Assembly (NCBI RefSeq): GCF_036850765.1
Contig: NC_089491.1
Span: forward strand, 129,076,266 to 129,140,265
DNA from: Saccopteryx bilineata
Taxonomy: Eukaryota; Chordata; Mammalia; Chiroptera; Emballonuridae
DNA: 64,000 nucleotides
Reading direction: 5' to 3'
Shown here: piece by piece, positions 12,107-24,245 of the stretch
Layout: each line of letters starts with the position of its first letter
Position numbering within the stretch: position 1 is the stretch's first letter
Notes under the pieces: generated by a model
Told to the model about the DNA's origin: nothing
The model's database searches: none
What the model saw: the letters and a program-made list of their open reading frames with translations, nothing else
Translations under genes and position numbers: made by a program

Positions 12107-12424
12107 AATTTTATAGACATTCATATCACCACCATTATAATTAGCATTATTTCATTTCCACCAAGATCAATGCTAGTTTATAATATTATAGAGAAAATAA
12201 TACTACTCTTTTAGAAAAAAAAAAGCAAGAGAATATCTTCATAATCTCGAAGCTGGCAAAGTATTGCTAAATGGATACAGAATATGTTAGCCATAAAGGG
12301 GAAAAATGAGTAAGTTAAAGTACGCTAAATTTTAAAATTCCTGCTCTCCAAACATACCATTAAGAAAATGATAAGGGATAAAAGCAAAGCACAAAACTGG
12401 ATAATATACTTATAGATGAAGATA
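12107..12424. other. unique AT-rich sequence
   Basis: Nothing recognisable. Confidence 0.4.
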
Positions 12425-12605
12425 GACATTCTAGAACAGCACTGTACAATAGAACATTCTGCAACATCTATAACTGAGCTGTTCAGTTTGGTAGGCAAGG
12501 TCAATACTGAACACCTCATATATGACTTGTGTGACCGAGGAATCAAATTTTTAATTTTAATTATTTAAAGTTGAAATGTGGCAACTGGTTGTTGTATTAG
12601 ACTGT
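12425..12605 (+). mobile_element. ancient DNA-transposon remnant
   Basis: The phrases AGCACTGTACAATAGAACATTCTGC and TTGAAATGTGGCAACTGG match the style of an old mammalian non-autonomous hAT-type repeat (the 'agcactgtccaatagaa...cttgaaatgtggc' family). It is strongly diverged. Confidence 0.5.
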
Positions 12606-13355
12606 GCATTACTCAAGGGTTTTAGAGACTTGTTTATGGTTGGTTTCATGGTAAGAATCCAGGCCTCCAGACTCCAAATTCACTCACTATGACTTCATTG
12701 TAAGTGCATATAACAATCCAGTTTTTATGGTCATGAAGGAAGACGTATATACATTATTGGAAACATTTGTATTTTACTAATTTTATTCTTTATTTTAGCT
12801 CCATTCATGTTGATTAATATTATACATTTTCTCATTTTTTAATAAAGCTAAAACAAATTTTTCATAAATTTTAAATCAAATTTTATCAATTTTATAACTT
12901 TTACTTTCTTAAAGAAGTATCATAAAATAGTGAGAAAAATAAATTGAAAATCAAATCTTGCAGTTTTTTTTAAGATTTAGTTAAATTTTTGTTTGTTTTA
13001 AATTTGTTCAAGCTAGTACAAGCCATTTTGCAAATAAGCTTGGTAAACAAATGTATTTGGTATGATTTGATACAAATCAAAAAGGAATTCTTTTATAACC
13101 TTTCTCCACCAGCCTAGGATCACTGTTGTTGCTCTTAACCATAAATCTTATTTGTACCATTATTGACTTAATAAATAGTAATTACCTTTAAAAATTTTAG
13201 CATTAGAGAACTATTTTTTTAATATATCAAAACATTGTTAACATTAGAAAAAGTATGTAGTCTGTCTTTATCCATAAGAAGCAGGGAGAAGAAAAACATG
13301 TGGAAATTAAGATTATAAAGAAAGTTTTAGCAGAAATGAGAAATTAGAGGCCCTA
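12606..13355. other. unique AT-rich sequence
   Basis: No gene or recognisable repeat. Confidence 0.4.
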
Positions 13356-13547
13356 TTGGGGATCCCCAAGCTTTTTACACAGGGGGGGCCAGTTCACTGT
13401 TCCTCAGACCGTTGGAGGGCCGCCACATACAGTGCTCCTCTCACTGTCCACCAACGAAAGAGATGCCCCTTCCGGAAGTGGGGGGGGAGGGATAAATGGC
13501 CTCAGGGGGCTGCATGAGGCCCTCAGGCCGTAGTTTGGGGACAGCTG
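13356..13547 (-). mobile_element. internally deleted non-autonomous hAT element
   Basis: Read on the minus strand its terminal sequences match those of the 32290-32652 element: GTCCCCAAACT-like at the 13547 side, the segment CACTTCCGG...GGGGCATC, CTTTCGTTGGTGGACAGTGAGAGGAGCAC, and TTTTTACACAGGGGG at the 13356 side. The AT-rich centre of the full element is missing, and the right terminus is diverged (ACAGCTG instead of ACCCCTG). Confidence 0.75.
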
Positions 13548-13641
13548 CTTGAATCAGTGGTAGAGCGTCTGCCATTCTGTGGATGTCTCAGGTTCCATTC
13601 TGGTCAGGGCACACAGGAGAAATGACCATCCCTCCTCTCCC

Positions 13642-13700
<59 letters not shown>

Positions 13701-13960
13701 CCCACCTCCCTACCCCTGCAGCCATGACTCAATTGTTTTAAGTGAGTTGGCCTCAGACACTGAGATGGCTCCATGGCCTCTGCCACAGGTGCTAAAAAAA
13801 AAAAAAAAAAAGGCTCCAAAATGGCTCCGTTGTCGAGCAAAATGGGCCAAGCATCATCCACTAATCCACTAGTGGGCTTGCTGGGTGGATCCCAGGAAGA
13901 GCGCATGCAGGAGTCTGTCTCTGCCTCCCCTCCTCTCACTAAAATAAAAAAAAATAGAGA
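13548..13960 (+). repeat. older, diverged long SINE of the GGCCCTGGCCGG family
   Basis: The tRNA-like 5' end is truncated (it begins near TCAGTGGTAGAGCGTCTGCC), abutting the hAT remnant. There follow GGTCAGGGCACACAGGAG, an expanded (CT)n block, GCAGCCATGACTCAATTG, an internal A run at 13795-13811, GTGGGCTTGCTGGGTGGATCC and GCATGCAGGAGTCTGTCTC, then an A-rich tail. The frames 13579-13872 and 13604-13939 are translations of this repeat. Confidence 0.82.
13643..13697 (+). repeat. (CT)n microsatellite
   Basis: Nearly pure CT dinucleotides, an expansion of the CT-rich SINE body. Confidence 0.95.
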
Positions 13961-14279
13961 AAGCGGTGATTCTCATTAAAAAAATCTGGAAGAATCTGTA
14001 CAACCATGTATATATTCATTTTTGCAGAAACCACAATAGAAGTTTAGATCAATATTTCTTCATAATTCAAAGGTAAGGGTGACCCTGGTGACATCTAGGA
14101 TTTCACTATGTTTTACTCTTTGTTAACGATACTTGTTGCAGTTGTAATTAAAATGTTATTTGAATAATAAGCTTTTGTTTAGAGTTTGCCTCTTCCACTA
14201 AACTACAAATTCCAGGAAGGCAAGATTCATGTCTCCTTTGTTCATTGTTATAATATCATCATCAAAATATCCTGTTATA
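13961..14279. other. unique sequence
   Basis: No feature recognised. Confidence 0.4.
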
Positions 14280-14682
14280 GCCTGACCAGGAGGTGGCACA
14301 GTGGATAGAGCGTTGGACTGAGACACAGAGGACTCAGGTTCAAAACCCTGGCTTGCCAGCTTGAGTGTGGGCTCATCAGTTTGGGTGTGGGGTCTCTGGC
14401 TTGCGTGTGGGATCATACACATGACCCCATGGTCATCACTGGCCTGAAGCCCAAGGTCCCTGACTTGAGCAAGGGATCACTGGATCTGCTGTAGTCCACT
14501 CCTTCCCTGTCAGGGCACATGTAAGAAAGCAATCACTGAACAACTAAGGTGCCACGACAAAGAATTGATGTTTCTCATCTCTCTCTCTTCCTGTCTGTCT
14601 GCCCCTAACTGTCTCTCTCTCTCTGACTCTCTGACTCTCTCTGTCTCTGTCAAAACAACAACAAAAAACCAAAAAACAAAAA
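14280..14682 (+). repeat. long tRNA-derived SINE with internal GCTTGAGTGTGGG-type repeats
   Basis: It starts GCCTGACCAGGAGGTGGCAC, has AGCGTTGGACTG and CAGGTTCAAAACCC (B-box region), then several copies of a 'ggctTGAGTGTGGG / ctggcttgcgTGTGGGATCA' unit, 'GTCAGGGCACATGTAAG', 'CAACTAAGGTGCCACGACAAAG', a CT-rich body and an A-rich tail. Similar flanks (CCTGTTATA and CATTGTTATA) suggest the target duplication. Related copies lie at 35965-36352 and 53440-53834. Confidence 0.85.
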
Positions 14683-14879
14683 GAACATTGTTATATTGTA
14701 GATATTGAATAAATATTTGCTGATGAATACATAAACAAATGAATGATTACCCTGACTAGACTTCATAGATCTTAGGACAGTATATCTTATATCTTACAAT
14801 TTTTCCACCTCTATTAGTGTCATACAAATAGAGTTAGGTTTATAAAATGCTTAGCTTATTCTTGTTGACAATAGTTACC

Positions 14880-15085
14880 ATCTATGAAGTTAGCACAAAC
14901 CAGACCATTAAGTGCTTTGTATATTTGATCAAATTTAATATCAAAACCACCCTTAGTTATAGAAACTACTATTTCTATTTTTCAAATTAGGTAATGGAAG
15001 TAAAGAGACATTAAGTAAATTATCCAAGATCACACAATCTGTAGTAGCATCAATGTTTGAACCCAAGTCTGTTTAATACCTGGAG
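14880..15085 (+). repeat. MIR-family SINE remnant
   Basis: It follows the MIR/MIRb order: TAAGTGCTTTGTATATTTGATC, TCTATTTTTCAAATTAGG, GTAAATTATCCAAGATCACAC and TTTGAACCCAAGTCTGTTTAA. Old and diverged. Confidence 0.7.
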
Positions 15086-18000
15086 TTTGTTTTCTGAATT
15101 ATACCACCTGTGATGTGGAGATATGGGCAGGGAAATTGAAGATAATTATCAGTAAAACACAGTATGACCTACTTCACAATTTTGCATATATTTGGCTCTG
15201 GTGAGTGACAAAGGTGTATGATGGGGTAGGGGGCTTATAACAAGGTCCTAAAGGCAGAAAGAGTTTGGCCCTACCTATGCCTTACCTATAATAGTAATGT
15301 TGCTTGTTTCTGTAGCCAAGAAAGATCTAAAACAGGATTTGTACAGCAGACATACAGAAAGACATAGAAATTAATGCTACAAGGAAGAAAACACCAGCTT
15401 GGGAAACTAAAAACTGAAACACATATATAATAGGAAACTCGACTATACCCTATTAGAACCAAAAGTTTACATGAGATTTCCTATGTAGTCAATGACTTAC
15501 AAAGCACACAAAAGCTAAATATTATTAAAATAAAAAGTACCATGTAGTCCCAAAAATTCTAATTCCAGAAGTTATCAGGATAGTTTGTAAGAGCTATTAA
15601 TAACAGGACATCGCCCCAAATTACTGTTAAATGATGTTTGTCTGAAATTTTGAAAATTTGCGGGGGGAAAATATCTTTGTTTAAAATTATGAACAATGTA
15701 ACAGGAAAAGAATTACCTTAATTGTAGAGAAATTATTGTGGTCATTTGACCATAGAAAATATTTTATTCTCAAAAAATTTCATTTACTAGCATAAACTCT
15801 CTCTGATTTCTCAAAAGTTTCTGCATGCCCTCTGTGATGTGGAATTTTTATTGACCACTCAGCAGGCATTTTAAGCTATAAACTTGTAATCTTATTAGAA
15901 ATGTAGTTCTAAGTTAATCCACCCTTAAAATATTTTAGAAACTAGATTTTCTTTTTCCCCCAACTATGTTACTTTCAATATTATGGCCTTTTGCGCCACC
16001 TAGTGGAGAAACACATAGTCTGTAAAACTTTAAAATGGTAATTTTCCAAGTCCAAGACTCATTATTTAAATATATAACCTCATGAGCATCTGGATGAAAT
16101 CTCATAATGGGAGAATTCAGACTTTTTATTTTCTTCTGCAGCCCGGGACGCCAGTAGGACACTGTGTGGCACCCTGGAGGAAACTCCTCAATGCACTTCT
16201 GCACGCAGCCATATGGTTGGAATCAGCGGGTTCGCCTAGTGCCAGTTTAAAACAATGGGCGTGTATGTGAATAACATGCAAGCAATCAGACTAGCTCTGG
16301 GTTTCATAGTCTCCCTTTGTATAGGGTGCATTTTACACCTCATGGAAAAGGTAAGTTGGACAAGAGCTAATATTTTTCTCCCCAGTTAAGACAGCGGGAC
16401 TACAGCTAAAATGATGTCAGAGTTTCCATTTCAGCTCCTTATTTTCAATGCTTCAGCCCTCTGCCGTAAACATTAACTTGATGAAAAAAAAAATACATAG
16501 TTATATTGCATCTCAGGCCAGGAGAACATTCTTCTTCTTAAAGAAATGGTCTTAAAAGAAATTACATTGCATATCATAAAATTCTATATTTAGAGGAGGT
16601 GCAACAAACAGAAAGGAGGATAAATTAAAAAAAAAAAAAGATTTTTTTTTTTTTCAAATGTCTTGAAGAGAACAGCAGGAAGACTCAGAATATAGAGTTG
16701 GTCCAGCCCTCCTGGACCTGATTCCCTGACCATGAGAGCATATCTAGTTACTCAGATAATTGTAACACTACGTAAGGACTTGACTCTGTGAGAGTCAACT
16801 CAGAGCAGCATTCTACAGTTCCTCCTTCCTAATTGACACTAACAAGAAATTTCAAAACTATGTGTGAACAGGCAAGGGCCGCCCTCTGCCCGCCCGGCGT
16901 ACTCCTCGTCTCACAGTCAGGGCCCAAAACACTGAGGTTTCCCTGGTGGTTAGACCTCTCTCCTCGTGCAGTACCTGTTACCATGATGTAAATAAATAAG
17001 CAAATAAACAAATAAGGCATGTCAGGCTTCCTTGCAGTCAGAAAGGTTCCAGATCTATGTTTTCAATTCATTTGGGGACATTTTTATTTTAAAGATGGAA
17101 AAATCTGAGCTATCAGATTGCCATAGTTCTCTTTTGCGTGATTTGAAACTTGCTGTATAAAAGGTGTGAGGGATGGACCTCAGATCTCTGACTCTGGAGG
17201 TAAAAAAGAAAAAGAAAAAAGAAAACTCATGAATTTAGTGTCAGGCTAAAAAAAAATGTGTTTTTGGCATGAAAACTGTTCTTTACCTTGTGAATTTTTT
17301 TTTTACTAGTTTTGAAAAGAAATAAAGCAGTTAGTTTTTTTTTTGTTGTTTTCTTTTTTTTTTTTTTTTTTTGATGAAAGGATTTATAGAGAGGGCTTGC
17401 TTGATGTTCTGAGTGGATTCATTTCAGCTTTCATTTAAACAGAGGGAATATTTGTCATATATTTAACTTGTTTTATAGTATTAGGGCCGTGCCGCAAGCT
17501 GACAAAAATGATTACATTCTAAGAATCATGTCTAACTTACTACTCAACCCCACCTCAACCTCAGGAATACCAACATACCCAACATAAATCTACATTTCCT
17601 GACTCGCGAAGAAGGATGTTAGTCCGAGAGTCATCTGTACTTTTTCCTCATGTCTCTGAATTTCTTTGCACCCTCCAATACGGCTTATAGATTCTTTAAA
17701 TTTCTTAAAATTTATTTTGTATTTTCGTATCATTTACTTTTTTAAAATCTGCCTAAGAAATGAAGACTTTAACTCACTTTCCTTGGAATCATGAGACTGG
17801 GGGCTGTCCAGGAAGACTGATTCAGAAACTTCAGATGTAGGGCAGAGTCAGGACACAATATTTTTATCATCTCCCTGAACCTCAGACGTTATCAGTCTGC
17901 AAACGAAACTTAATCCTGAACATAAATTGCATTTCCTAAAAAAACATAATCTTGCCTTAAGATACCAACCTCCCTGATTACAGGGAATGTCTGTGTTTAC

Positions 18001-18559
18001 ACATTTGTACAGAGCATGCTGACTGTATTAGTGTCCTAGGAAACAAACTGTGTGCCTCTAGCTCCCAGACCTGCTGCAAGCACTGAGGAGAGAGAAAAAG
18101 AAATTTTGAAATCAGACCCCCGATCTCTAACTTCTCTCAAATTCCTGAAGCACATTAGCTTTACTACTGCATGATGTGCACGGTAGTATTTCTTCTAATG
18201 AAATCTGACTAAAAGTTTAAATGAGTTTAATGCATGAAATGTATAAATAAAATGTGGCCTTAATTAAATTTAGATTTGATACATAACTTAAATGGGTAGC
18301 ACAAGAACAGCTTTGGTATCATGTGTCCAGACTATTTGGGGCTTTGCAAAAGTAGTTTGGATTTTATCAGTTAGTGCAGAGTGCTTTCTATCAGGAGCAC
18401 AATATGTGTGCAGGGCTGAAATATGAAAAAGAACTGTGGATAAAACACAATGTAACCAAAAAGAGGTAAGAGTGAGAAAATAAGATATTAGAAGGAGATC
18501 ACAGAACGGAATTCTAAAGTGTTGACTTACAAAGAGCAATTTACACAAGTAGAAGATTT
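15086..18559. other. unique sequence with one CTCF-like site and poly(A)/poly(T) runs
   Basis: No gene or confident repeat is seen. About 16690-17010 contains a short GC-richer patch (GGGCCGCCCTCTGCCCGCC near 16877) of unknown origin. T-rich runs lie at 16640-16655 and 17335-17372. Confidence 0.4.
15993..16006 (-). promoter_or_regulatory. CTCF-like motif (reverse)
   Basis: The minus strand reads CCACTAGGTGGCGC, which matches every position of the degenerate CTCF core, and lies in apparently non-repetitive DNA. It is oriented towards the forward match at 9963-9976. Confidence 0.5.
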
Positions 18560-18730
18560 GACTTGAAATATCTCTGGATGTCCCTTACTTTCATGACTTT
18601 GGAAAAATTGCTTAATTTGATGGAGACTCAGTTTTCCTCATTCATGGAAGTGGATCAGGAAACCTATGTGTCTACCTCCTGGTTTGTTGGAAGGATTAGA
18701 ATAGGATAACAAACACAAAAGTTCTTTGTA
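18560..18730 (+). repeat. MIR-family remnant
   Basis: Follows MIR order: CATGACTTTGGAAAAATTGCTTAA, CTCAGTTTTCCTCATTCATGG, TACCTCCTGGTTTGTTGGAAGG. Diverged. Confidence 0.55.
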
Positions 18731-18780
18731 TAGAGTACATTGCTGTACAAATCCCAGACAGTATCATTATAACAGACTTT

Positions 18781-18951
18781 TTAAAAAAATTTATTTCAGA
18801 GAAAAAGAAGGGAGAGAGAGGAAAACATCAGTTTGTTGCTCCCCTTACTTATGCATTCGTTGGCTGATTCTTGTATGTGCCCTGACTAGGGATCAAACCT
18901 TGGCATATCAGGATGATGCTCTAACCAACTGACCTATCTGGCCAAGACCTC
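18781..18951 (-). repeat. tRNA-derived SINE (short, VES-like)
   Basis: The minus strand reads TTGGCCAGATAGGTCAGTTGG, a B-box-like GGTTTGATCCC, then TAGTCAGGGCACATACAAG, and ends A-rich. The exact target duplication TAACAGACTTT is at 18770-18780 and 18952-18962. Confidence 0.88.
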
Positions 18952-19023
18952 TAACAGACTTTATTAACTATAGAAATTTTCTATTCACATTTAAGAGGTA
19001 CAACAGAAGTATTCTTTCCATGT

Positions 19024-19082
19024 GGTGTATGTGTGTGTGTGTGTGTGTAGTATATATATATGTGTGTGTGTGTGTGTGTATA
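19024..19082 (+). repeat. compound (GT)n(TA)n(GT)n microsatellite
   Basis: Two GT runs separated by a short AGTATATATATAT block. Confidence 0.95.
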
Positions 19083-22000
19083 AAAATACACACTATATAT
19101 AATAGCTAGAGTTAAAGTCATTAGTAATGAATAAATTAATTAAAAAAAACTTGGGACAACCTCAACAACTATGCAGGAAGCTTCATAAAACATCTGAAAT
19201 AACACATCCTCAGCTTCAAGCTCTCCTCTCCTACTTATATAATAAGTAATATAACTATACTATCAGGCAAGTGACCATACTTTTATAAACTGCTTTTTTT
19301 ATCACTTGTAAAGTGGAGATGATAACACCTGTATAATGGTTTTGCTCTGACAAATAAATAATATGTGTAAAAGTTTTAATTTTTATACCTGGTACTTAAT
19401 AAGTATACCAAAAAATTATTTTTTATGTTATAGACACTATGCAAATACCATAATATGTACTTCAAAGAGATCATACCCATAAATGAATGGAAATTATTTT
19501 ACTTCAAAGGAAGGTCAAGGAGTTAGCTTTCATTAATAGCATAAAACTAGGAGAACAATACACAAGTCTCCTAAACTAAAAATAAAGAAATAAATTGATG
19601 AGAAGTTACTGAAAAATGAGGACTGAGAAGGACAGATGGACAGAAAGTTGCCTTACACCTCCTCAGCAGGAATGTTTGATGACTCTAGGCTAAACCACAG
19701 CCAAACTCTTTTTTTTTCTTTTTTTTAAATATTGCACAATGCCACTCAGTTTCAAGCATTTAATAGAATGAAACCAGGTGAGTTTGAGCCAATTTTGCCT
19801 TTCATTTTTCAAGTTTGTTTATTACTTTAGTTAAACCACAACATTCTGAGATCTCCCAAGAAAATCTGTTTCTGTGAAATTTTCAGCCTGATTTCCAAAC
19901 CAGAGAAGAGGTTCAAATAAACTTGGGCCCATTTCAAAAAAGCATCTGAGATTCTGGATGTTTATTTGAAGCAATCTGGACTCCTGACCTTCGGAGGTTC
20001 CCCCACCACCAATAAAGAGAGTACAATGAATTTACTGTGCAAGGGACTGGTGCTTCAGCGTCTGAATGGATAAAAATCCCATTGGTCTCAAGGAAAGTTG
20101 TTTCCACAACATAAGCAGTGGAATCAAGCCTTAAGCAGATATATTGATACCCTCCTTTTAGGAAAGTGTACCAACCAATCAGTATCCTGCTTCAGAAAAT
20201 CTGTAAATAGGTTATTTATTCAATATGTTTTATGAGTTTAAAAAATATTCCTAGGTTGATGCCATTAAGAAGAGACTCTTGTTGGAGTAGGCAAAGGGTT
20301 TAGTATTTCCCGGAGCACTATAGAAAAATTCAGAGCAAACTGCTCTCTCCCGTACAGAGCTGCCTTTAACATGAGTGTGGGGCTTTAGAAAGGATGCCAA
20401 TCCTCTCCAAGTTCTTGAACCTTTTCAAAAACTGAATTCTACCACTTTTGAAACGATGAACACTGAGAAATTGGATTTGAAACCACAGCATTAAATGCTT
20501 AAAATCCGATCCTTCTGTCAGGACCTGGGATAAATTAAACTGATGTACATTATTTTTAAAGAAAGGAAAAAAATATGGGAAGTGGATTTTGAAGCCTGGA
20601 GGCATAGAACAAAACAAGTTATGCAGGTGATACAAACCATCTTAGTTCATTCCTATAATGGCTTTCTACTTCCATATGGTGGCCCACACTGGAAATAATT
20701 CTTAGGAAAACACATTTGTATGTGATAAATAAAACATTATTTTAGAGGTTTCTGTTTTTATTTTCAGAGTATCCTATTTTTTTATTCGGTATTCGGACTG
20801 CCTTTTTTTTTTTTACTTTGGTTTTGAGTTTATTATTTCAAGGAATAATAAGTAGAGAGTGTTAGAGAAAGTGTATGGATGATGAAGGTATAAGGTGAAT
20901 AATTACCAAGTGTTTTCATCAAACAACTTCGGTGCAGCTGGGTAACATCTATTAGGATAAAATCAAAGCTTTAGGAATTTAAACACAAAATGAGTCAGGT
21001 TTCACTTTAGCATATTTTAAACTTGTTAGTTACTTTACTAATATTGGTAAATTGTTATTAATTTCTGACTCTCAAATAATGGCATTAGTCTAAAGATAAG
21101 TACACTGTTAAGAGCAAAAACCTTTACCTTTTTCTTTGGGATTATATCAATGGAATAATTATAAAATTATTAATTTTATAATAAGAGCAAAACTGATAAA
21201 AAGCTTCCCAATTTAGACATTTTTTAAAAAAGGCATTTTCTGATAATGATTCAGGCAGTAATGATAAAGCAAGTTTACACCTCAGAAGAGCCTGAGCTAT
21301 AGATAATTATCATTCAAACATTTAAAAAATCGAACAGTTTACACCTACTGCATGTTATTTCTGCCAAAGAGTATGGCTTTTTTCTCTGATGCAGATGCAT
21401 TGTGATACAAACTTGTTTTCAGGTCCTGGACATCTGCAAAGTGGGAAGTAGAGGAAAAATAGATGTCTATTTATTTTCAGTTTGGAAAAGATGCATATAT
21501 ACAGATACAGCAACATTATTACCGTAGGCCGTAATTTGTCAATGAAAGCGTAATTATTTAAATACACGTCAAGATTTAATGTGGGTTTTTAAAAATGTTT
21601 TCATTAATTTCACTTAAAAGCCTTACTGTATTGTTAAATAAATAATTAAATCACGAAACTGTACATTATAGACAAAATAAATAATAAGGCATTGCAGAAT
21701 ACAGACCTAAATGTCCCCTGCAGGCTACAGAATATTTAGGACTAGAGACAGACAAACTGAAGTGAAGAAATTAGAAGGTAACTTGGGAAAAATTGGGTGA
21801 AATAGAATTGATGAATTATATAGATATCTGAGACAGTAAAATCTTCAAAAGTTAACAGAGTACATTTTCTTATTCACACGGTCCTTTTTACATTTTCTCA
21901 GAGATACTCCTAGAACAAAGCCCAACTATCTGAGGTGGAACAAATGATTGCTAACTGACACTGAAAGCCAGCTCAGGCTGTGAGGTCGCCACACCTATGT

Positions 22001-22611
22001 AACCTCTTGCTTCAATTTGCATTGCAAACTGTTGCATTTCATTTTCTAACATCAAAAGCGAGCAGAAAACACACGCCTGAATTAATTAACGCAACATGCA
22101 ACTCTTTTCTACCTCTGATCTTAAACAGTGCCTGTGAACTGAAGCAAAAGTAAGGTAGTTTTCTGGTAAATCTGTCCTCTGAATACAGTCACCAATTAGT
22201 CCTAATCATTCAAGATATCATATCCTCAGTTTTATGACTTGGAGCATACAATGTTTAAGTGTTTTACTTCAATGACTTCCTTTAGTTGGACCTGAGATGC
22301 AGAGGACAGCTAAGGAATGCTGCAAATCTGAGGACTGTAAACACTAGTGTAAGAACCGGTCGTTTTTAGCAGGGGATGTTTTCTTGGATTTTTTTGAGTC
22401 AACTGTACTTTCTATTCTCATATATCTTGAATCTTAGTTCAAAGGGCACACTCCTTTAAAAGAGGCTTACTTATCAATATATCTTTCTTTTTTCCCCATA
22501 AGTGACTGATAGAGTATTTTAAATAAATCTTTCTTAATTTATTTACTTTTTGCTAATCTATTTTTGTTATTTCATTTTACACTATATTATATATTAATAT
22601 TATTTAATTTG
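19083..22611. other. mostly unique sequence; MIR remnant and conserved-looking block
   Basis: A diverged MIR-like stretch lies at about 19255-19410 (CACTTGTAAAGTGGAGATGATAACACC). About 21940-22210 is compositionally balanced, not visibly repetitive, and contains homeodomain-type AT motifs (GAATTAATTAACGC). It could be a conserved non-coding element, which cannot be tested here. No gene. Confidence 0.4.
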
Positions 22612-22780
22612 ATTTTTTTTTAAAGAGAGAACAGAGACAGAGAGAGAAACATCAATTTGTTGTTTCATTCATTTATGTCGTCATTGGTTGATTCTTGTAT
22701 GTGCCCTGACCAGGGATTAAACCCACAACCTAGGCAGGGCAGGACGATCCTCTAACAACTGAGCTACTTGGCCAGGGACC
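22612..22780 (-). repeat. tRNA-derived SINE (short, VES-like)
   Basis: The minus strand starts near CCCTGGCCAAGTAGCTCAGTTG and has GTTGTGGGTTTAATCCC, CTGGTCAGGGCACATACAAG, AACATTTG-like text, a GAGA-rich body and an A-rich tail. Confidence 0.82.
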
Positions 22781-22787
22781 ATATTGA

Positions 22788-22880
22788 AATTTTTAATTAA
22801 ATTTATTGTAGTGACATTCATTGGTTAATAAGATTATATAGGTTTCAAGTGTAATTTCTATGATTCATGGTCTGTCTTAC
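22788..22880 (-). repeat. L1 3'-end fragment
   Basis: TTTATTGTAGTGACATTCATTGG followed by AATAAGATTATATAGGTTTCAAG is the antisense form of the L1 3' UTR end also seen at 55415-55610. Confidence 0.6.
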
Positions 22881-24017
22881 ACTGTGTTTTAAAAGAAACA
22901 TGGTAAATTGAAAATAAATGGGCTCTCAAAATTTTTCCTACATATATGATATTAAAATAGAGTTTATATACTAGAGGAGACAAGAAATTTCTGAGTAACT
23001 TACTATATGAGAGGCTATGTTTCAATCTAGTGTATATCTAAAATCATGTGGTAACAATTTTATTATTTAAATAGTTTATGAGAAAAATGGCATACCAATG
23101 ACATTTTTATACACTCTTCTCCACAAAAACAATTCTTAAAAATTTGTTTCTGTGGAATCATTTAAATAATCAAGTCTTTATATAAAATTATCTTTTGTCC
23201 ATCGAATTTAATGTGAAAATAAGGCAAGTAAATTATCACAACAGAATACTTTGGTTTTACACAGATAGAAATTTACCTCGTGAATTCTCAAAGGGCTACT
23301 TCATAATATGGTAACACAATGGATGCTGCTGACGCTCAGCAGAGAAAAGAACTATTTTTGTACTAACTTTCACCCAAAAGGGACTCAAAGTACTTTTGAA
23401 AATAAGCACTAGCATTAAGTTGAAATGAAGCCACCCTGGACAGATTGCATGGTCTGTCAATCATTGTGGAGCCACTACACAGTTGATGGGGAAACAGCAT
23501 TTTTGGCAACCATGGTAAAACCCTTTTTATACCAAAATACAGTGGTGTCTTTGATCTCATAGAGGGGAGGAAAGACTTGTTGGCTTTTTCCTCAAGATTC
23601 ATCCAAAAATCTATGAGACCAAATCCATTACTCATACAAAACTAACTGTAGTTGACCACGACACAGAAAAGAGACCTGTTTAGAAACATTCAATAGGGAA
23701 TTTTCCTCTCGTTCTAAAGTTTGCAAATTCTCACCAAAATTTATATTCATCAGGTGAACAAAATGCTACCTTCCAATTGAAACTCTGCTTTGTTCTTTAG
23801 ATAACAGTGCTCATTTAACTGTTGTATGTATTTTTGTTTTCTGTGTGTGTCCATTTATGTATATTCCTAAAAAGTTAGAAATTTCTAAAAAGTTAAGAAT
23901 GTACTTTGACAAGCCAGGTTTTAATTTGATAATTCTTTATTGAGGGTTACATAAAAGGACTAAGATTTTTCTAACTTACTGTGATTTTTTTTAAATATTA
24001 CTTTAATTCTTCTTTTT
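22881..24017. other. unique AT-rich sequence
   Basis: An open frame at 23363-23635 (minus, 90 codons) has fairly even composition but no motif I recognise. I do not call it a gene. Confidence 0.35.
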
Positions 24018-24245
24018 ATATTTTTTATTTCAATTTATTTATTTATTTATTTATTTTTTAGAGAGGAGAGAGTGTGTGTGAGAGAGAAAAAGAGAGACAG
24101 AGAGAGAGAAAGAGAGAGAAAGAGGGGAGGAGCAGAAAGCATCAACTCCCATATGTACCTTGACCAGGCAAGCCCAAGGTTCCAAACCAGTGACCTCAGT
24201 GTTCCAGGTCAATGCTTTATCCACTGCACCACCACAGGTCAGGCT
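24018..24245 (-). repeat. tRNA-derived SINE (GCCTGACC family)
   Basis: The minus strand reads GCCTGACCTGTGGTGGTGCAGT, ATAAAGCATTGACCTGGAAC, TTGGAACCTTGGGCTTGCC, GTCAAGGTACATATGGG, a CT-rich body and a (TAAA)n tail. The target duplication TAATTCTTCTTTT occurs near 24004 and at 24246. Confidence 0.9.

Noticed and set aside
13579..13979. Frames of 97, 111 and 68 codons
   Set aside because: Translations of the CT microsatellite and SINE.
14280..14682. CRISPR-like repeat array
   Set aside because: The internal units are imperfect, lack unique spacers and belong to a eukaryotic SINE.
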